A stretch of 64,000 bases of DNA. Source: Pedobacter foliorum (GTDB lineage: Bacteria > Bacteroidota > Bacteroidia > Sphingobacteriales > Sphingobacteriaceae). Positions 1-6,873 of this stretch are shown here, one piece after another. The notes beneath the pieces were generated by a model. The model was not told where the DNA came from and did no database searches. It saw only the letters and a program-made list of their open reading frames with translations. The translations under genes were made by a program, and so were the position numbers. Each line of letters begins with the position of its first letter. The stretch's first letter is position 1. The stretch spans positions 1 through 64,000 of the forward strand of contig NZ_JABSNU010000012.1 of NCBI RefSeq assembly GCF_013266735.1. Direction: 5' to 3'.

Positions 1-158
1 TGGTATATAGCGCAACGAGGTCCTTGTAGCTGTCTCAGACTACTCATTTCAGTTTGCGCTATACCTTAATGAAAAATAATAGAAAATTGCGGCAAGGCGT
101 CCGCTTAGAGAAGATTGTTTTTATTGTTTGAAGAAGATCATTACAAATAAGATATGGA

Positions 159-208
159 AATCAATGATGTTGTTAGGAGATTTTTCTCTCCTAACAACAT
201 CATTGATT
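159..208. repeat. Perfect 22-bp inverted repeat with 6-nt loop
   Basis: The arms at 159-180 and 187-208 are exact reverse complements, separated by the loop TTTTTC. The right arm is not followed by a T-run (GATAAAATATGG follows), so this is not a standard intrinsic terminator. It could be a cruciform or miniature-element remnant. No other copy was seen in the window. Confidence 0.75.
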
Positions 209-247
209 GATAAAATATGGATAAATAAATTTGGATTTCAACATAGA

Positions 248-310
248 AGGACCTCGCACCAGCAAGGCTTTCTTTCTCTTGAGGGGTCCTGAAATAAATT
301 CAGGATGACG
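248..310. repeat. Dispersed palindromic element, copy A (left end truncated)
   Basis: The right end (287-310) matches the right ends of the his-operon copies: TCCTGAA, a 5-nt loop, TTCAGGATGACG. The interior, with AGGACCTCGC and a TTTCTCTTG segment, also matches. The left terminal hairpin starting CGTCATCC is missing, so this copy is truncated. It is the only copy noticed outside the his operon. Confidence 0.75.
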
Positions 311-384
311 TGAGCCACGATAGGATGATGTGAGCCCTCGCAAAATAATGTGAACCACGATAAAATAACAGAAACCATGATCGG
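303..384. repeat. Degenerate tandem array, about four 20-21-bp units
   Basis: Units start at about 303, 323, 344 and 364. They share the pattern (a/g)(g/a)ATgAcGTGAgCCacGATAa with increasing divergence. The first unit begins inside the terminal GGATGACG of the adjacent palindromic element, as if the array grew from the element's edge. The units are too short and too degenerate, and lack spacers, to be a CRISPR array. Confidence 0.55.
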
Positions 385-495
385 GAAGAGGCTTATCAAA
401 CAGGACGATTGTACTTATTGAACAGCCTCACCGATCTTTTACGCTTGAGAGTCGCTGGATATCATTATACTAGTATGTTATATCAACATTTATAT

Positions 496-1983
496 TTAAT
501 CTTCTTTTTTAGGCAAAACGTAATCCATTGGCACCATATCAGCAACTTTTTCATATCCCCAAAACCCTTCATATAGCAATGAGCCCGGGTCATAAATACC
601 CCCATTCTCATAAAAATTGATGGATGGTTTTAATTGATAAACCAAAGAGATCTGATATCTGGAATATTCTGATGGTCGCTTAATTTTTAAGCCAGAATAG
701 TCAGCGTACCTTCTTGTTTCCTTTTCATTTTTATAGATGATATACAAGGCATCTTTAAAATTCAAGCTTTTTAAGCTACTTAACTGTTGCTTAACCAGTG
801 TATCAACTAGTACTTCGCCCCTATTCAGAACCTCTACCGTATCCGATTGATTTTTCATAACCGCCCAATGGCTTAATGAATCTTTTCTGGTTCTAAAATT
901 GATTTCCTTACCTTTCACATTAGAAAAAAACTTAATCTTTTCATCAATAACTGTATCAGCATATTTCTCTTTATTTCGGGCCTTCACAAGCTTATTTATA
1001 ACAAAGCCATCCTCATCAATAGAATTACTATACAGAGCCCTAAAAAAATGCTGTGGAGACCCAAGGTATGCTATCTTTCTTTTTTCCAGATAACCTCTTG
1101 TTTTTGATTTGCCAGCTTTAATTTCTTCAAAGTAAGGATAGCCGTAAAACAAGACAACATTTGTTTCTTCATCCTCCTGAAAGTACTTAAGAAGGTACTT
1201 TATCCTATAACCTAGTGCTTTATTTTCTACCACAAGAAACTCATCAGCCGCTGCTTTCAGTATATGTTTTTCATCATCGTAATCAAATTGAATTACCTCC
1301 GGATTAATGATTTCGCATTTTTCAGAATTTGGTGATGTTCCAATAAAACTTTCTGTAAATGTTTTAAGTCGCTGTTCCCTATTCGGATCCACTCTAATCA
1401 CAACCTCATTTAATTGTTTAACATTTTCCTGAAGTATAATTTCTATATCGGCCGATTTACTAATGATGGTTACGTTCTGACTGGCCGGTAAGTAACCAAT
1501 CATCTGAACTAGAACATTGTAATTCCCCTCCTTTAAATTCCGGATAACAAATTTACCCTCGTTATCTGCCACTGTTCCCGTCTGATATCCACTGAGCAGA
1601 ATTCCTGCTCCAGGCAATGTTTCACCATTTTTATCTTTAACCACCCCCGAAATAGCATACAAACTCTGCGGCGGAAGAACCTCATTCTTATCCTTAGCAG
1701 TGATCATTACAATTTTATTTTCAATGATGTAGGTAATTGGAAGCCCCTCAAAAACAGTACTCAATATTAAATCAATACCTGCATTTTTAACCGTTACACT
1801 TACCGGCTTTAGATCTTGAAGCAGGGAGTTATCATAAAGGAAATCGTAATTGCATTGTTTTCTTATTTCCTTAAAAACAGAAGACAATTCGGTATCCTTC
1901 AGCGACAAGGTAATACCCTGTGCATTCGCACAAAATCCTGTAGATAGAAACATGACCAAGAAAAATGCGAACAACAATCTCAT
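496..1983 (-). CDS. STN-domain / carboxypeptidase-regulatory-like surface protein without beta-barrel
   Basis: This 495-residue protein begins with a signal peptide (about 1-22, ending CANAQ). An STN (secretin/TonB short N-terminal) domain follows (about 24-97), then a CarboxypepD_reg-like beta-sandwich (about 108-190, with SGVVKDKNGETLPGAG and a VGYLP-like end). The remaining ~300 residues contain neither a TonB plug nor a 22-strand barrel. They resemble the C-terminal part of Bacteroidota proteins annotated only as carboxypeptidase-like regulatory domain proteins. Its start codon directly abuts the fecR stop, and a sigma factor lies upstream, so it takes the position normally held by a TonB-dependent transducer. 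In FecA-type receptors the STN domain signals to FecR, so a signalling role is inferred. The C-terminal function is unknown to me. Confidence 0.75.
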   Translation of the reverse strand: MRLLFAFFLVMFLSTGFCANAQGITLSLKDTELSSVFKEIRKQCNYDFLYDNSLLQDLKPVSVTVKNAGIDLILSTVFEGLPITYIIENKIVMITAKDKNEVLPPQSLYAISGVVKDKNGETLPGAGILLSGYQTGTVADNEGKFVIRNLKEGNYNVLVQMIGYLPASQNVTIISKSADIEIILQENVKQLNEVVIRVDPNREQRLKTFTESFIGTSPNSEKCEIINPEVIQFDYDDEKHILKAAADEFLVVENKALGYRIKYLLKYFQEDEETNVVLFYGYPYFEEIKAGKSKTRGYLEKRKIAYLGSPQHFFRALYSNSIDEDGFVINKLVKARNKEKYADTVIDEKIKFFSNVKGKEINFRTRKDSLSHWAVMKNQSDTVEVLNRGEVLVDTLVKQQLSSLKSLNFKDALYIIYKNEKETRRYADYSGLKIKRPSEYSRYQISLVYQLKPSINFYENGGIYDPGSLLYEGFWGYEKVADMVPMDYVLPKKED

Positions 1984-3138
1984 CTATTTTGTAACTATGA
2001 CTCTATTTCCTTCTACTTTAAATTTAATTTTCCCTGTTACTTCGAGCGCTTTTAATACCGCCGAAATATTTTTTGAGCGCGATACAGTACCGCTTAAACG
2101 AAGATCTTCATGGTTTCCATTGTCAATAATCTCAACATTATACCATCGGGCAACCTGACGAAGGATGCTTCCAAAATCTTCATTGTCAAATATAAAATCT
2201 CCGTTTTTCCAGGCCACAGCTTCCTGGGTATTTACGTTACGAATGCTAAGTGTATTGTTTGTCACCACCGATTCCTGTCCCGGATGCAAAATCTTTTGTT
2301 CTTTTTTATCTGATACCTTAACCGATCCTTCTAACAAAGTAGTCGTGGTTGTATTTTCATCACTATACGAATTCACATTAAAATGAGTACCCAGTACTTC
2401 AACCTCCTGTTTATCCGTTTTCACAATAAATGGATGAGCCTTGTCTTTTGCAACCTCAAAATAGGCCTCTCCATTAAGTTCAACCTTACGTTGTTTTAAC
2501 GAAGCAAAAGTTGCAGAAAAGGTAAATGATGAAGCTGCGTTTAACCAGATCTTTGATCCATCTGATAATTCAACCTGATACTGCTGTCCCCTTGCCGTGG
2601 TTATTGTATTTAAGCCTAAGTTTTCAGAAGCAGACTCGCTAGTACTTGCAGTTGAAGATTTTGCTTTATAAACTAATTTTCCGTCCGCAGTTTTAAAAAT
2701 TGAAACATTTGCTTGCTCAGCAATTAGACCCGTTGGTGCATCTGCAAGACTAATCCTTTTCCCATTAGCCAACGTTAAAGTTGCCGTATTTTGAGCAGGT
2801 GTTGCATCTTGAATTTTGTTTACAACCACATCATTTTTAAGTATCTCGGTATTTTGCTGATTGTAATAAAACAAACCGACACCAAGAATCATCAACAAAC
2901 AAGCGGCGGCAACTGCCGGATACCATAGGCGCTTCACTTTTGCAGGAGTACGTCCCTCCATCAGCGAATTATAAATTATTTCTGTTTCCTGATTAAGCTC
3001 ATCTTCAGAAAGTGCTGGAATATCATCTTTAGAAAAATAGTGCAGCCAATATTTGGCTGCATGTTCTTCTTCAGAGGTGGCAGTACCCGCGTTCACTTTA
3101 TTTAAAATTTCTTTAATATCTTTCTTTTCCATTGCCAT
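1984..3138 (-). CDS. FecR-family anti-sigma factor with DUF4974
   Basis: This 384-residue single-pass inner-membrane regulator has a cytoplasmic N-terminal part (about 1-70) that would bind the sigma factor. One transmembrane helix lies at about 72-91 (LWYPAVAAACLLMILG). A periplasmic FecR domain follows (about 178-275, with LSDGSKIWLNAASS and VELNGEAYFEV), then a C-terminal DUF4974/secretin-like domain (about 316-384, FDNEDFGSILRQVARWY). It lies ~105 bp downstream of the sigma gene and directly abuts the STN gene, the usual order for Bacteroidota cell-surface signalling. The start could be Met1 or Met3. The signal it senses cannot be told from sequence. Confidence 0.9.
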   Translation of the reverse strand: MAMEKKDIKEILNKVNAGTATSEEEHAAKYWLHYFSKDDIPALSEDELNQETEIIYNSLMEGRTPAKVKRLWYPAVAAACLLMILGVGLFYYNQQNTEILKNDVVVNKIQDATPAQNTATLTLANGKRISLADAPTGLIAEQANVSIFKTADGKLVYKAKSSTASTSESASENLGLNTITTARGQQYQVELSDGSKIWLNAASSFTFSATFASLKQRKVELNGEAYFEVAKDKAHPFIVKTDKQEVEVLGTHFNVNSYSDENTTTTTLLEGSVKVSDKKEQKILHPGQESVVTNNTLSIRNVNTQEAVAWKNGDFIFDNEDFGSILRQVARWYNVEIIDNGNHEDLRLSGTVSRSKNISAVLKALEVTGKIKFKVEGNRVIVTK

Positions 3139-3243
3139 ATTAGGATTTCCTGTTAATTAGTATTTAGGATTCCGCTTATTGTAGATATAGACAACTCATG
3201 AATACCAAATGGGGACAGCATATAAAAATATTTTTTTTTCGGA

Positions 3244-3822
3244 TTAGGAGTTCAATATAAAAATGACATAAACAACAAACCCAAGCTTTAGCTTTAAGTG
3301 CTTCATTGCCCTTTTGAGCTGGGTATTTACAGTAGATTCAGCAACGCCTAAATGTTCAGAAATATCTTTGGCCGACATGTATTGTTTACTCCGTAGCTCA
3401 TAAACTTTTCGCATTCCCGGAGGCATCGCCGAAATTTCCTTCTCAATCATTGCAGCAATATCTTTTTCTCTGATCAAGAAATCCGTTCCATCACTATCCA
3501 CATCTATGTAATGATTCCCTTCATCCGCATACTTACGTAAAACCTCATTATGCTTAAAAATATTGAAGATTTTATTGAGAACAGATTTGTAGAGATAACC
3601 GGATAAAGTAGTTTTTAATTCAAGAGTTTCGCGATTGTTTAGCATCCAGGCAAAAACATCTTGCACTATATCTCTCGATTCTTCTTTATTTCCCAATTTA
3701 TGGTAGGCGTAGAGGTAAAGCGGTTTATCGTATCTAATGTAGATTTCTTTAAACGCAGCATCATCCCCCTGCTTAAAAAGCCGGATTAATTCATGTTCGT
3801 TATATTTGGTATAGTCTAACAT
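3244..3822 (-). CDS. ECF RNA polymerase sigma-70 factor (Bacteroides expansion family)
   Basis: The protein has a sigma2 region (about residues 12-80 from this start; DDAAFKEIYIRYDKPLYLYA) and a C-terminal sigma4 helix-turn-helix (MSAKDISEHLGVAESTVNTQL). Length and sequence fit the Bacteroidota sigma-70 family 1 that pairs with FecR. I chose the ATG at 3820-3822, giving MLDYTKYNEHEL, because the family normally starts just before this segment. An upstream in-frame ATG at 3862-3864 would add 14 residues unlike the family. It should direct transcription of a small regulon at the surface, probably including this locus. The C-terminus ends in a short hydrophobic tail (FVVYVIFILNS), which is somewhat unusual. 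Confidence 0.88.
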   Translation of the reverse strand: MLDYTKYNEHELIRLFKQGDDAAFKEIYIRYDKPLYLYAYHKLGNKEESRDIVQDVFAWMLNNRETLELKTTLSGYLYKSVLNKIFNIFKHNEVLRKYADEGNHYIDVDSDGTDFLIREKDIAAMIEKEISAMPPGMRKVYELRSKQYMSAKDISEHLGVAESTVNTQLKRAMKHLKLKLGFVVYVIFILNS

Positions 3823-3864
3823 CTCAATTACTTCTCTAAAGTTAACTATTTTCCCAATACTCAA

Positions 3865-4193
3865 ACTATAAAAATCCCGTTAGTGAGAAAATTACGTCAT
3901 TTTAGTTTTTTTAAATCACTGAACTAAACAACTCATCTTTTCCCTATACCGCGTCGGCTCCGCGCCTATACCCAGTCGGAAATGCCGAGGCACTTTTCAG
4001 GGTTTTCTCAGGCACTCCTCAGGCCTAACTGGGGTAAAACGCCTGAGGAGTGCCTGCCCAAATCCTGCCAGATGCCTCTTCGAATTGCTCTGGCAATACT
4101 TCCTAAAAACTCTAAAACTGCAACTCAAGTATCAATTTTAATGCTTTTTTTATTTGGCTCATTAAGAACTTTTTCATTTTAAACCAAATTTTA
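3865..4193. other. Intergenic region with a GC-rich structured element
   Basis: This divergent spacer lies between the sigma gene and the his leader. It contains a perfect 16-bp inverted repeat (4009-4024 against 4041-4056, core CAGGCACTCCTCAGGC) with a 16-nt loop. A related direct repeat of the motif GAGGCACTTTTCAGG lies just before it. The segment at about 3950-4080 is much richer in G+C than its surroundings. A 66-codon plus-strand reading frame across it looks like a by-product of this composition. Confidence 0.55.
4009..4056. repeat. Perfect 16-bp GC-rich inverted repeat
   Basis: The arms at 4009-4024 and 4041-4056 are exact reverse complements around a 16-nt loop. In RNA this would be a very stable hairpin. 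The sequence after it is not a T-run on either strand. Flanking bases TACCCAGT (about 3968) and ACTGGGGTA (about 4028) are also nearly complementary, so several folds compete. Function unknown. Confidence 0.7.
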
Positions 4194-4224
4194 TTTGGAA
4201 TTGCGATTTCAATCTATATATTTG
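4194..4224 (+). promoter_or_regulatory. his operon promoter (Bacteroidota -33/-7 type)
   Basis: TTTG at 4194-4197 matches the -33 element and TATATTTG at 4217-4224 matches the -7 element TAnnTTTG perfectly, with a 19-bp spacer. This is the best promoter match in the window. Transcription would start near 4229, about 45 nt before the leader peptide ATG at 4274. Confidence 0.75.
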
Positions 4225-4273
4225 CATCCCCTCAGGATGCTAGTCATTGTTGATAAGGAACTTAAATAATATT

Positions 4274-4336
4274 ATGAACACTGTTTTGAACCATCATTTA
4301 CATTTGCACCATCGCCAATTGGCGATGTATATGTAA
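4274..4336 (+). CDS. hisL: Histidine operon leader peptide (20 aa)
   Basis: This 20-codon ORF translates as MNTVLNHHLHLHHRQLAMYM. Five of the seven codons at positions 7-13 are histidine (CAT CAT, CAT, CAC CAT). An AAGGA-like ribosome-binding sequence lies about 15 nt upstream, at 4255-4259. It sits between a consensus promoter and hisG, exactly where a histidine-sensing leader should be. A ribosome short of His-tRNA would stall inside the His run and alter RNA folding downstream. It is too short for ordinary gene finding. The identification rests on codon content, position and the adjacent palindrome. Confidence 0.85.
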   Translation: MNTVLNHHLHLHHRQLAMYM

Positions 4337-4354
4337 TGTTTTGTACTTCAAAAC
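4310..4354 (+). promoter_or_regulatory. his leader alternative-fold region (attenuator-like)
   Basis: An 18-bp perfect palindrome, CATCGCCAATTGGCGATG (4310-4327), begins in the last His codon of the leader and can form a 7-bp stem with a 4-nt loop. A second stem, GTTTTG (4338-4343) with CAAAAC (4349-4354), follows. The 3' arm TTCAAAAC (4347-4354) is also fully complementary to GTTTTGAA at 4283-4290, before the His codons. These competing pairings suit ribosome-controlled regulation. No GC-rich terminator with a long U-run is visible before hisG, so the control could be weak termination or translational. Confidence 0.6.
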
Positions 4355-4404
4355 TTGTTTCCGACCTTATTTTCTTGTTCAATCAATAATAATCAAAAGC
4401 ACAT

Positions 4405-5256
4405 TTGAAAACACTTAAAATTGCTATCCAAAAATCGGGTAGACTAAACGAAAAATCAGTAGAGATCCTTAAAAATTGTGGTTTATCTTTCGAAAACTAC
4501 AAAAGCTCATTAATATCAACAGTTACCAATTTTCCTTTAGAAATCCTTTTCTTAAGAGATGATGATATCCCGGAATATGTTCAGGATGGAATTGCAGATC
4601 TTGGTATAGTTGGCGAAAACGTAATCGTTGAGTCAGGATCAGAAGTTACTTATCTTCAAAAATTAGGCTTCGGTAAATGCACACTTAAAATTGCAATTCC
4701 TAACGAAGCGAACATCACAGAAATTGCACAACTGGAAGGTAAAGCGATTGCAACTTCTTACCCTGTAATTCTTGAAAAATACCTAAAAGATAATCACGTA
4801 AACGCTGAGGTTCGTACCATTTCAGGCTCCGTAGAAATTGGTCCTGGTTTGGGATTAAGTGATGCGATTTGCGACATCGTTTCTACTGGTGGAACATTGA
4901 AAAGTAATGGTCTAAAACCATTCTCGGAAGTGATGAAATCTGAAGCAATTTTAATTGGAAAAGAAGGTTCAGAATTGTTACCTGAAGTTCAGGAATTGTT
5001 GCAACGCATCCGTTCGGTACTGCGCGCAAAAGAGACAAAATATGTTGTGCTTAATGTGGCCAAGACTAACCTTAAAAAAGTAGTAGATCTTTTACCTGGT
5101 GTAAAAAGTCCGACTGTAGTTCCGTTGTTTGATGAGGACTGGGTTGCGGTACATTCGGTAATTGCTGAGCACGATTTCTGGGAGAAGATCAATAGTCTTA
5201 AAGCTGCCGGTGCACAAGGAATTGTTGTTATGCCAATTGAAAAAATCATTGCTTAA
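4405..5256 (+). CDS. hisG: ATP phosphoribosyltransferase, long form
   Basis: This enzyme catalyses the first committed step of histidine synthesis, joining PRPP and ATP to give phosphoribosyl-ATP. The 283-residue length and the C-terminal HisG_C regulatory domain (about 208-282, ending GIVVMPIEKIIA) identify the hexameric long form that histidine feedback-inhibits. The PRPP-binding segment is visible as DAICDIVSTGGTLKSNGL (about 153-170). The start is TTG at 4405-4407. Two in-frame TAA codons at 4387-4392 precede it and no other start lies between, so the rare start is forced. It is the first structural gene behind the His leader. Confidence 0.97.
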   Translation: MKTLKIAIQKSGRLNEKSVEILKNCGLSFENYKSSLISTVTNFPLEILFLRDDDIPEYVQDGIADLGIVGENVIVESGSEVTYLQKLGFGKCTLKIAIPNEANITEIAQLEGKAIATSYPVILEKYLKDNHVNAEVRTISGSVEIGPGLGLSDAICDIVSTGGTLKSNGLKPFSEVMKSEAILIGKEGSELLPEVQELLQRIRSVLRAKETKYVVLNVAKTNLKKVVDLLPGVKSPTVVPLFDEDWVAVHSVIAEHDFWEKINSLKAAGAQGIVVMPIEKIIA

Positions 5257-5478
5257 TATTGTAGAGTTCCTAGGCATCCTAATAATCTCCTCGTCATCCT
5301 GAATTTATTTCAGGACCTCGAAAGAGAAAGTAAGATTTGCAGGTTCTGGACTTACCAGTGTGAGGTCCTGAAATGAATTCAGGATGACGACCGGATATAA
5401 GACGGATCGAGACAGTACAAAACAACATAAAACGCTTATTTTAGCATTAACTAATAGTTAAACTTAAAATATAACAAC
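5257..5478. other. hisG-hisD spacer holding palindromic element copy B
   Basis: This 222-bp junction is unusually long for an operon. Most of it is one copy of the dispersed element. The ~90 bp after it are AT-rich and lead to the TTG start of hisD, with no recognised promoter. Confidence 0.6.
5292..5389. repeat. Dispersed palindromic element, copy B
   Basis: This is a full copy about 98 bp long. The outer ends CGTCATCCTGAA and its inverse TTCAGGATGACG are reverse complements, and each end is itself a small hairpin (TCCTGAA / TTCAGGA). The interior carries AGGACCTCG, AGAGAAAG and GAGGTCCTG. The right arm has one substitution (AAATGAATTC) compared with copies D and E. The transcript through it would form a cruciform-like RNA between hisG and hisD. 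Confidence 0.85.
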
Positions 5479-6762
5479 TTGAAAATCTACAGTTATACTG
5501 ATTTATCTAAACAAGAGATTGAATCAATCTGTTTAAGACAGCTGGAAGACGACACAACCATACAAGACCGTGTTAAGAGCATAGTTGATGCTGTTAAAAC
5601 TGACGGAGACAAAGCCCTATTCAGCTTTGCGAAACAGTTTGACCAGGTTGAATTATCGCAGCTCTTCATCGATAAAAAGGAGATTGAGGAAATAGCTTCA
5701 TCAATTCCTGCGGATGCAAAAGCAGCCATTGACACGGCCTATCAAAACATCAGAACCTTCCACGCAGCGCAAGCTAGCAAGGAAGAGAAGATAGAAACAA
5801 TGCCTGGTGTTACCTGCTGGCGCGAAACAAGAGCTATCGACCGTGTAGGCCTTTACATCCCCGGTGGATCTGCTGTTTTACCAAGTACTTTTTTGATGCT
5901 TGGGATACCAGCTACTCTTGCCGGATGCAAAGAGATTGTGGTTTGCTCTCCTCCTCAAAAGGATGGAAAAACAAATTGCTATCTGGCTTATTGCGCTTTG
6001 AAATTAGGGATCGAAAAGATCTATCTGGTTGGAGGTGCGCAAGCAGTTGCAGCAATGGCTTACGGAACAGAGAGCGTACCTAAAGTGTACAAAATCTTTG
6101 GCCCAGGAAACCGTTACGTAACACAAGCAAAGCAGTTAATCCAGTCGACTACCATGACTGCAATTGATATGCCGGCTGGCCCTTCAGAGGTTTTAGTGCT
6201 TGCTGATGAGACTGCCAATCCGTCATATATCGCTTCCGACCTTCTTGCACAAGCTGAACACGGAGCTGATAGTCAGACTATTCTAGTATCTACCTCAAAC
6301 GAGATCATAACTAAAACACTAGAACAAGTTGAAATTCAACTAAAAGATCTTCCAAGAAAAGACGTAACCGCCCTTGCAATAGCAAATTCGTACGCTGTAT
6401 TGGTTAATGACCTGGAACAAGGCATGGAATTTAGCAACACTTATGCTCCTGAACACTTAATCCTTTCAACAGATCATTTTGAGCAGCTTATACCGCTGAT
6501 TTCCAATGCAGGGTCTGTATTCTTAGGCAATTTGACGCCGGAAAGCGCAGGTGATTATGCTTCAGGAACCAACCATACCTTGCCTACAAGTGGCTTTGCA
6601 AAAGCTTATTCAGGTGTTTCGCTTGATTCGTTTGTAAAGAAGATCACCTTCCAGCATATCAGTCCTAGGGGCTTACAGAATATAGGAGCCACAGTTGAGG
6701 TGCTTGCAGAGGCAGAAGGCTTAAGGGCACACAGAAACGCAATAAGTATCAGATTGAAATAA
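5479..6762 (+). CDS. hisD: Histidinol dehydrogenase
   Basis: This zinc enzyme oxidises L-histidinol to L-histidine in two NAD-dependent steps, the last reactions of the pathway. The 427-residue length is typical. Family motifs seen are GPGNRYVTQAKQ (near 210), DMPAGPSEVLV, QAEHGADSQ, the TYAPEHL segment and HTLPTSGFAKAYSGVS near the C-terminus, which supply the catalytic Glu/His and zinc ligands. The start is TTG (5479-5481). An in-frame TAG at 5455-5457 precedes it and no ATG/GTG lies between, so the second his gene also uses a weak start. Confidence 0.97.
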   Translation: MKIYSYTDLSKQEIESICLRQLEDDTTIQDRVKSIVDAVKTDGDKALFSFAKQFDQVELSQLFIDKKEIEEIASSIPADAKAAIDTAYQNIRTFHAAQASKEEKIETMPGVTCWRETRAIDRVGLYIPGGSAVLPSTFLMLGIPATLAGCKEIVVCSPPQKDGKTNCYLAYCALKLGIEKIYLVGGAQAVAAMAYGTESVPKVYKIFGPGNRYVTQAKQLIQSTTMTAIDMPAGPSEVLVLADETANPSYIASDLLAQAEHGADSQTILVSTSNEIITKTLEQVEIQLKDLPRKDVTALAIANSYAVLVNDLEQGMEFSNTYAPEHLILSTDHFEQLIPLISNAGSVFLGNLTPESAGDYASGTNHTLPTSGFAKAYSGVSLDSFVKKITFQHISPRGLQNIGATVEVLAEAEGLRAHRNAISIRLK

Positions 6763-6772
6763 TTAACACACT

Positions 6773-6854
6773 CGTCATCCTGAGTTTATCTCAGGATCTC
6801 GCATTAGAAAGAAAAACCTTTCAATGCGAGATACCAGCCTTCGCCGGCATGACG
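6773..6854. repeat. Dispersed palindromic element, copy C (divergent/hybrid)
   Basis: The left end (CGTCATCCTGAG, TCTCAGGATCTCGC) matches the family with substitutions. The right end differs: CGAGATACCAGCCTTCGCCGGCATGACG replaces the usual TTCAGGATGACG arm while keeping the terminal ATGACG. It fills most of the 111-bp hisD-hisC junction. It may be a recombinant between two related repeat subfamilies. Confidence 0.7.
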
Positions 6855-6873
6855 ACCGCTTAAAAAAAGTACA

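Larger units (their letters stand above)
1..495. other. Non-coding region with palindromes, a repeat copy and a short tandem array
   Basis: No convincing gene is visible. The stretch holds a 10-bp inverted repeat (6-15 against 54-63, core TATAGCGCAA), a perfect 22-bp inverted repeat (159-180 against 187-208), a truncated copy of the dispersed palindromic element found in the his operon (248-310), and about four degenerate 20-21-bp tandem units (303-384). It lies downstream of the minus-strand STN gene. No clear U-rich terminator was recognised next to that gene's stop. Confidence 0.6.

Noticed and set aside
159..208. Intrinsic terminator for the STN gene
   Set aside because: It is ~290 bp past the stop and no T-run follows the stem on the minus strand.
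496..1983. STN protein as a truncated SusC pseudogene
   Set aside because: It has an intact 495-codon frame, and the C-terminal part is not a broken plug or barrel but a different conserved-looking domain.
3982..4182. 66-codon plus-strand ORF in the GC-rich island
   Set aside because: It spans an inverted repeat, has no recognisable domain, and the reading frame follows from the odd base composition.
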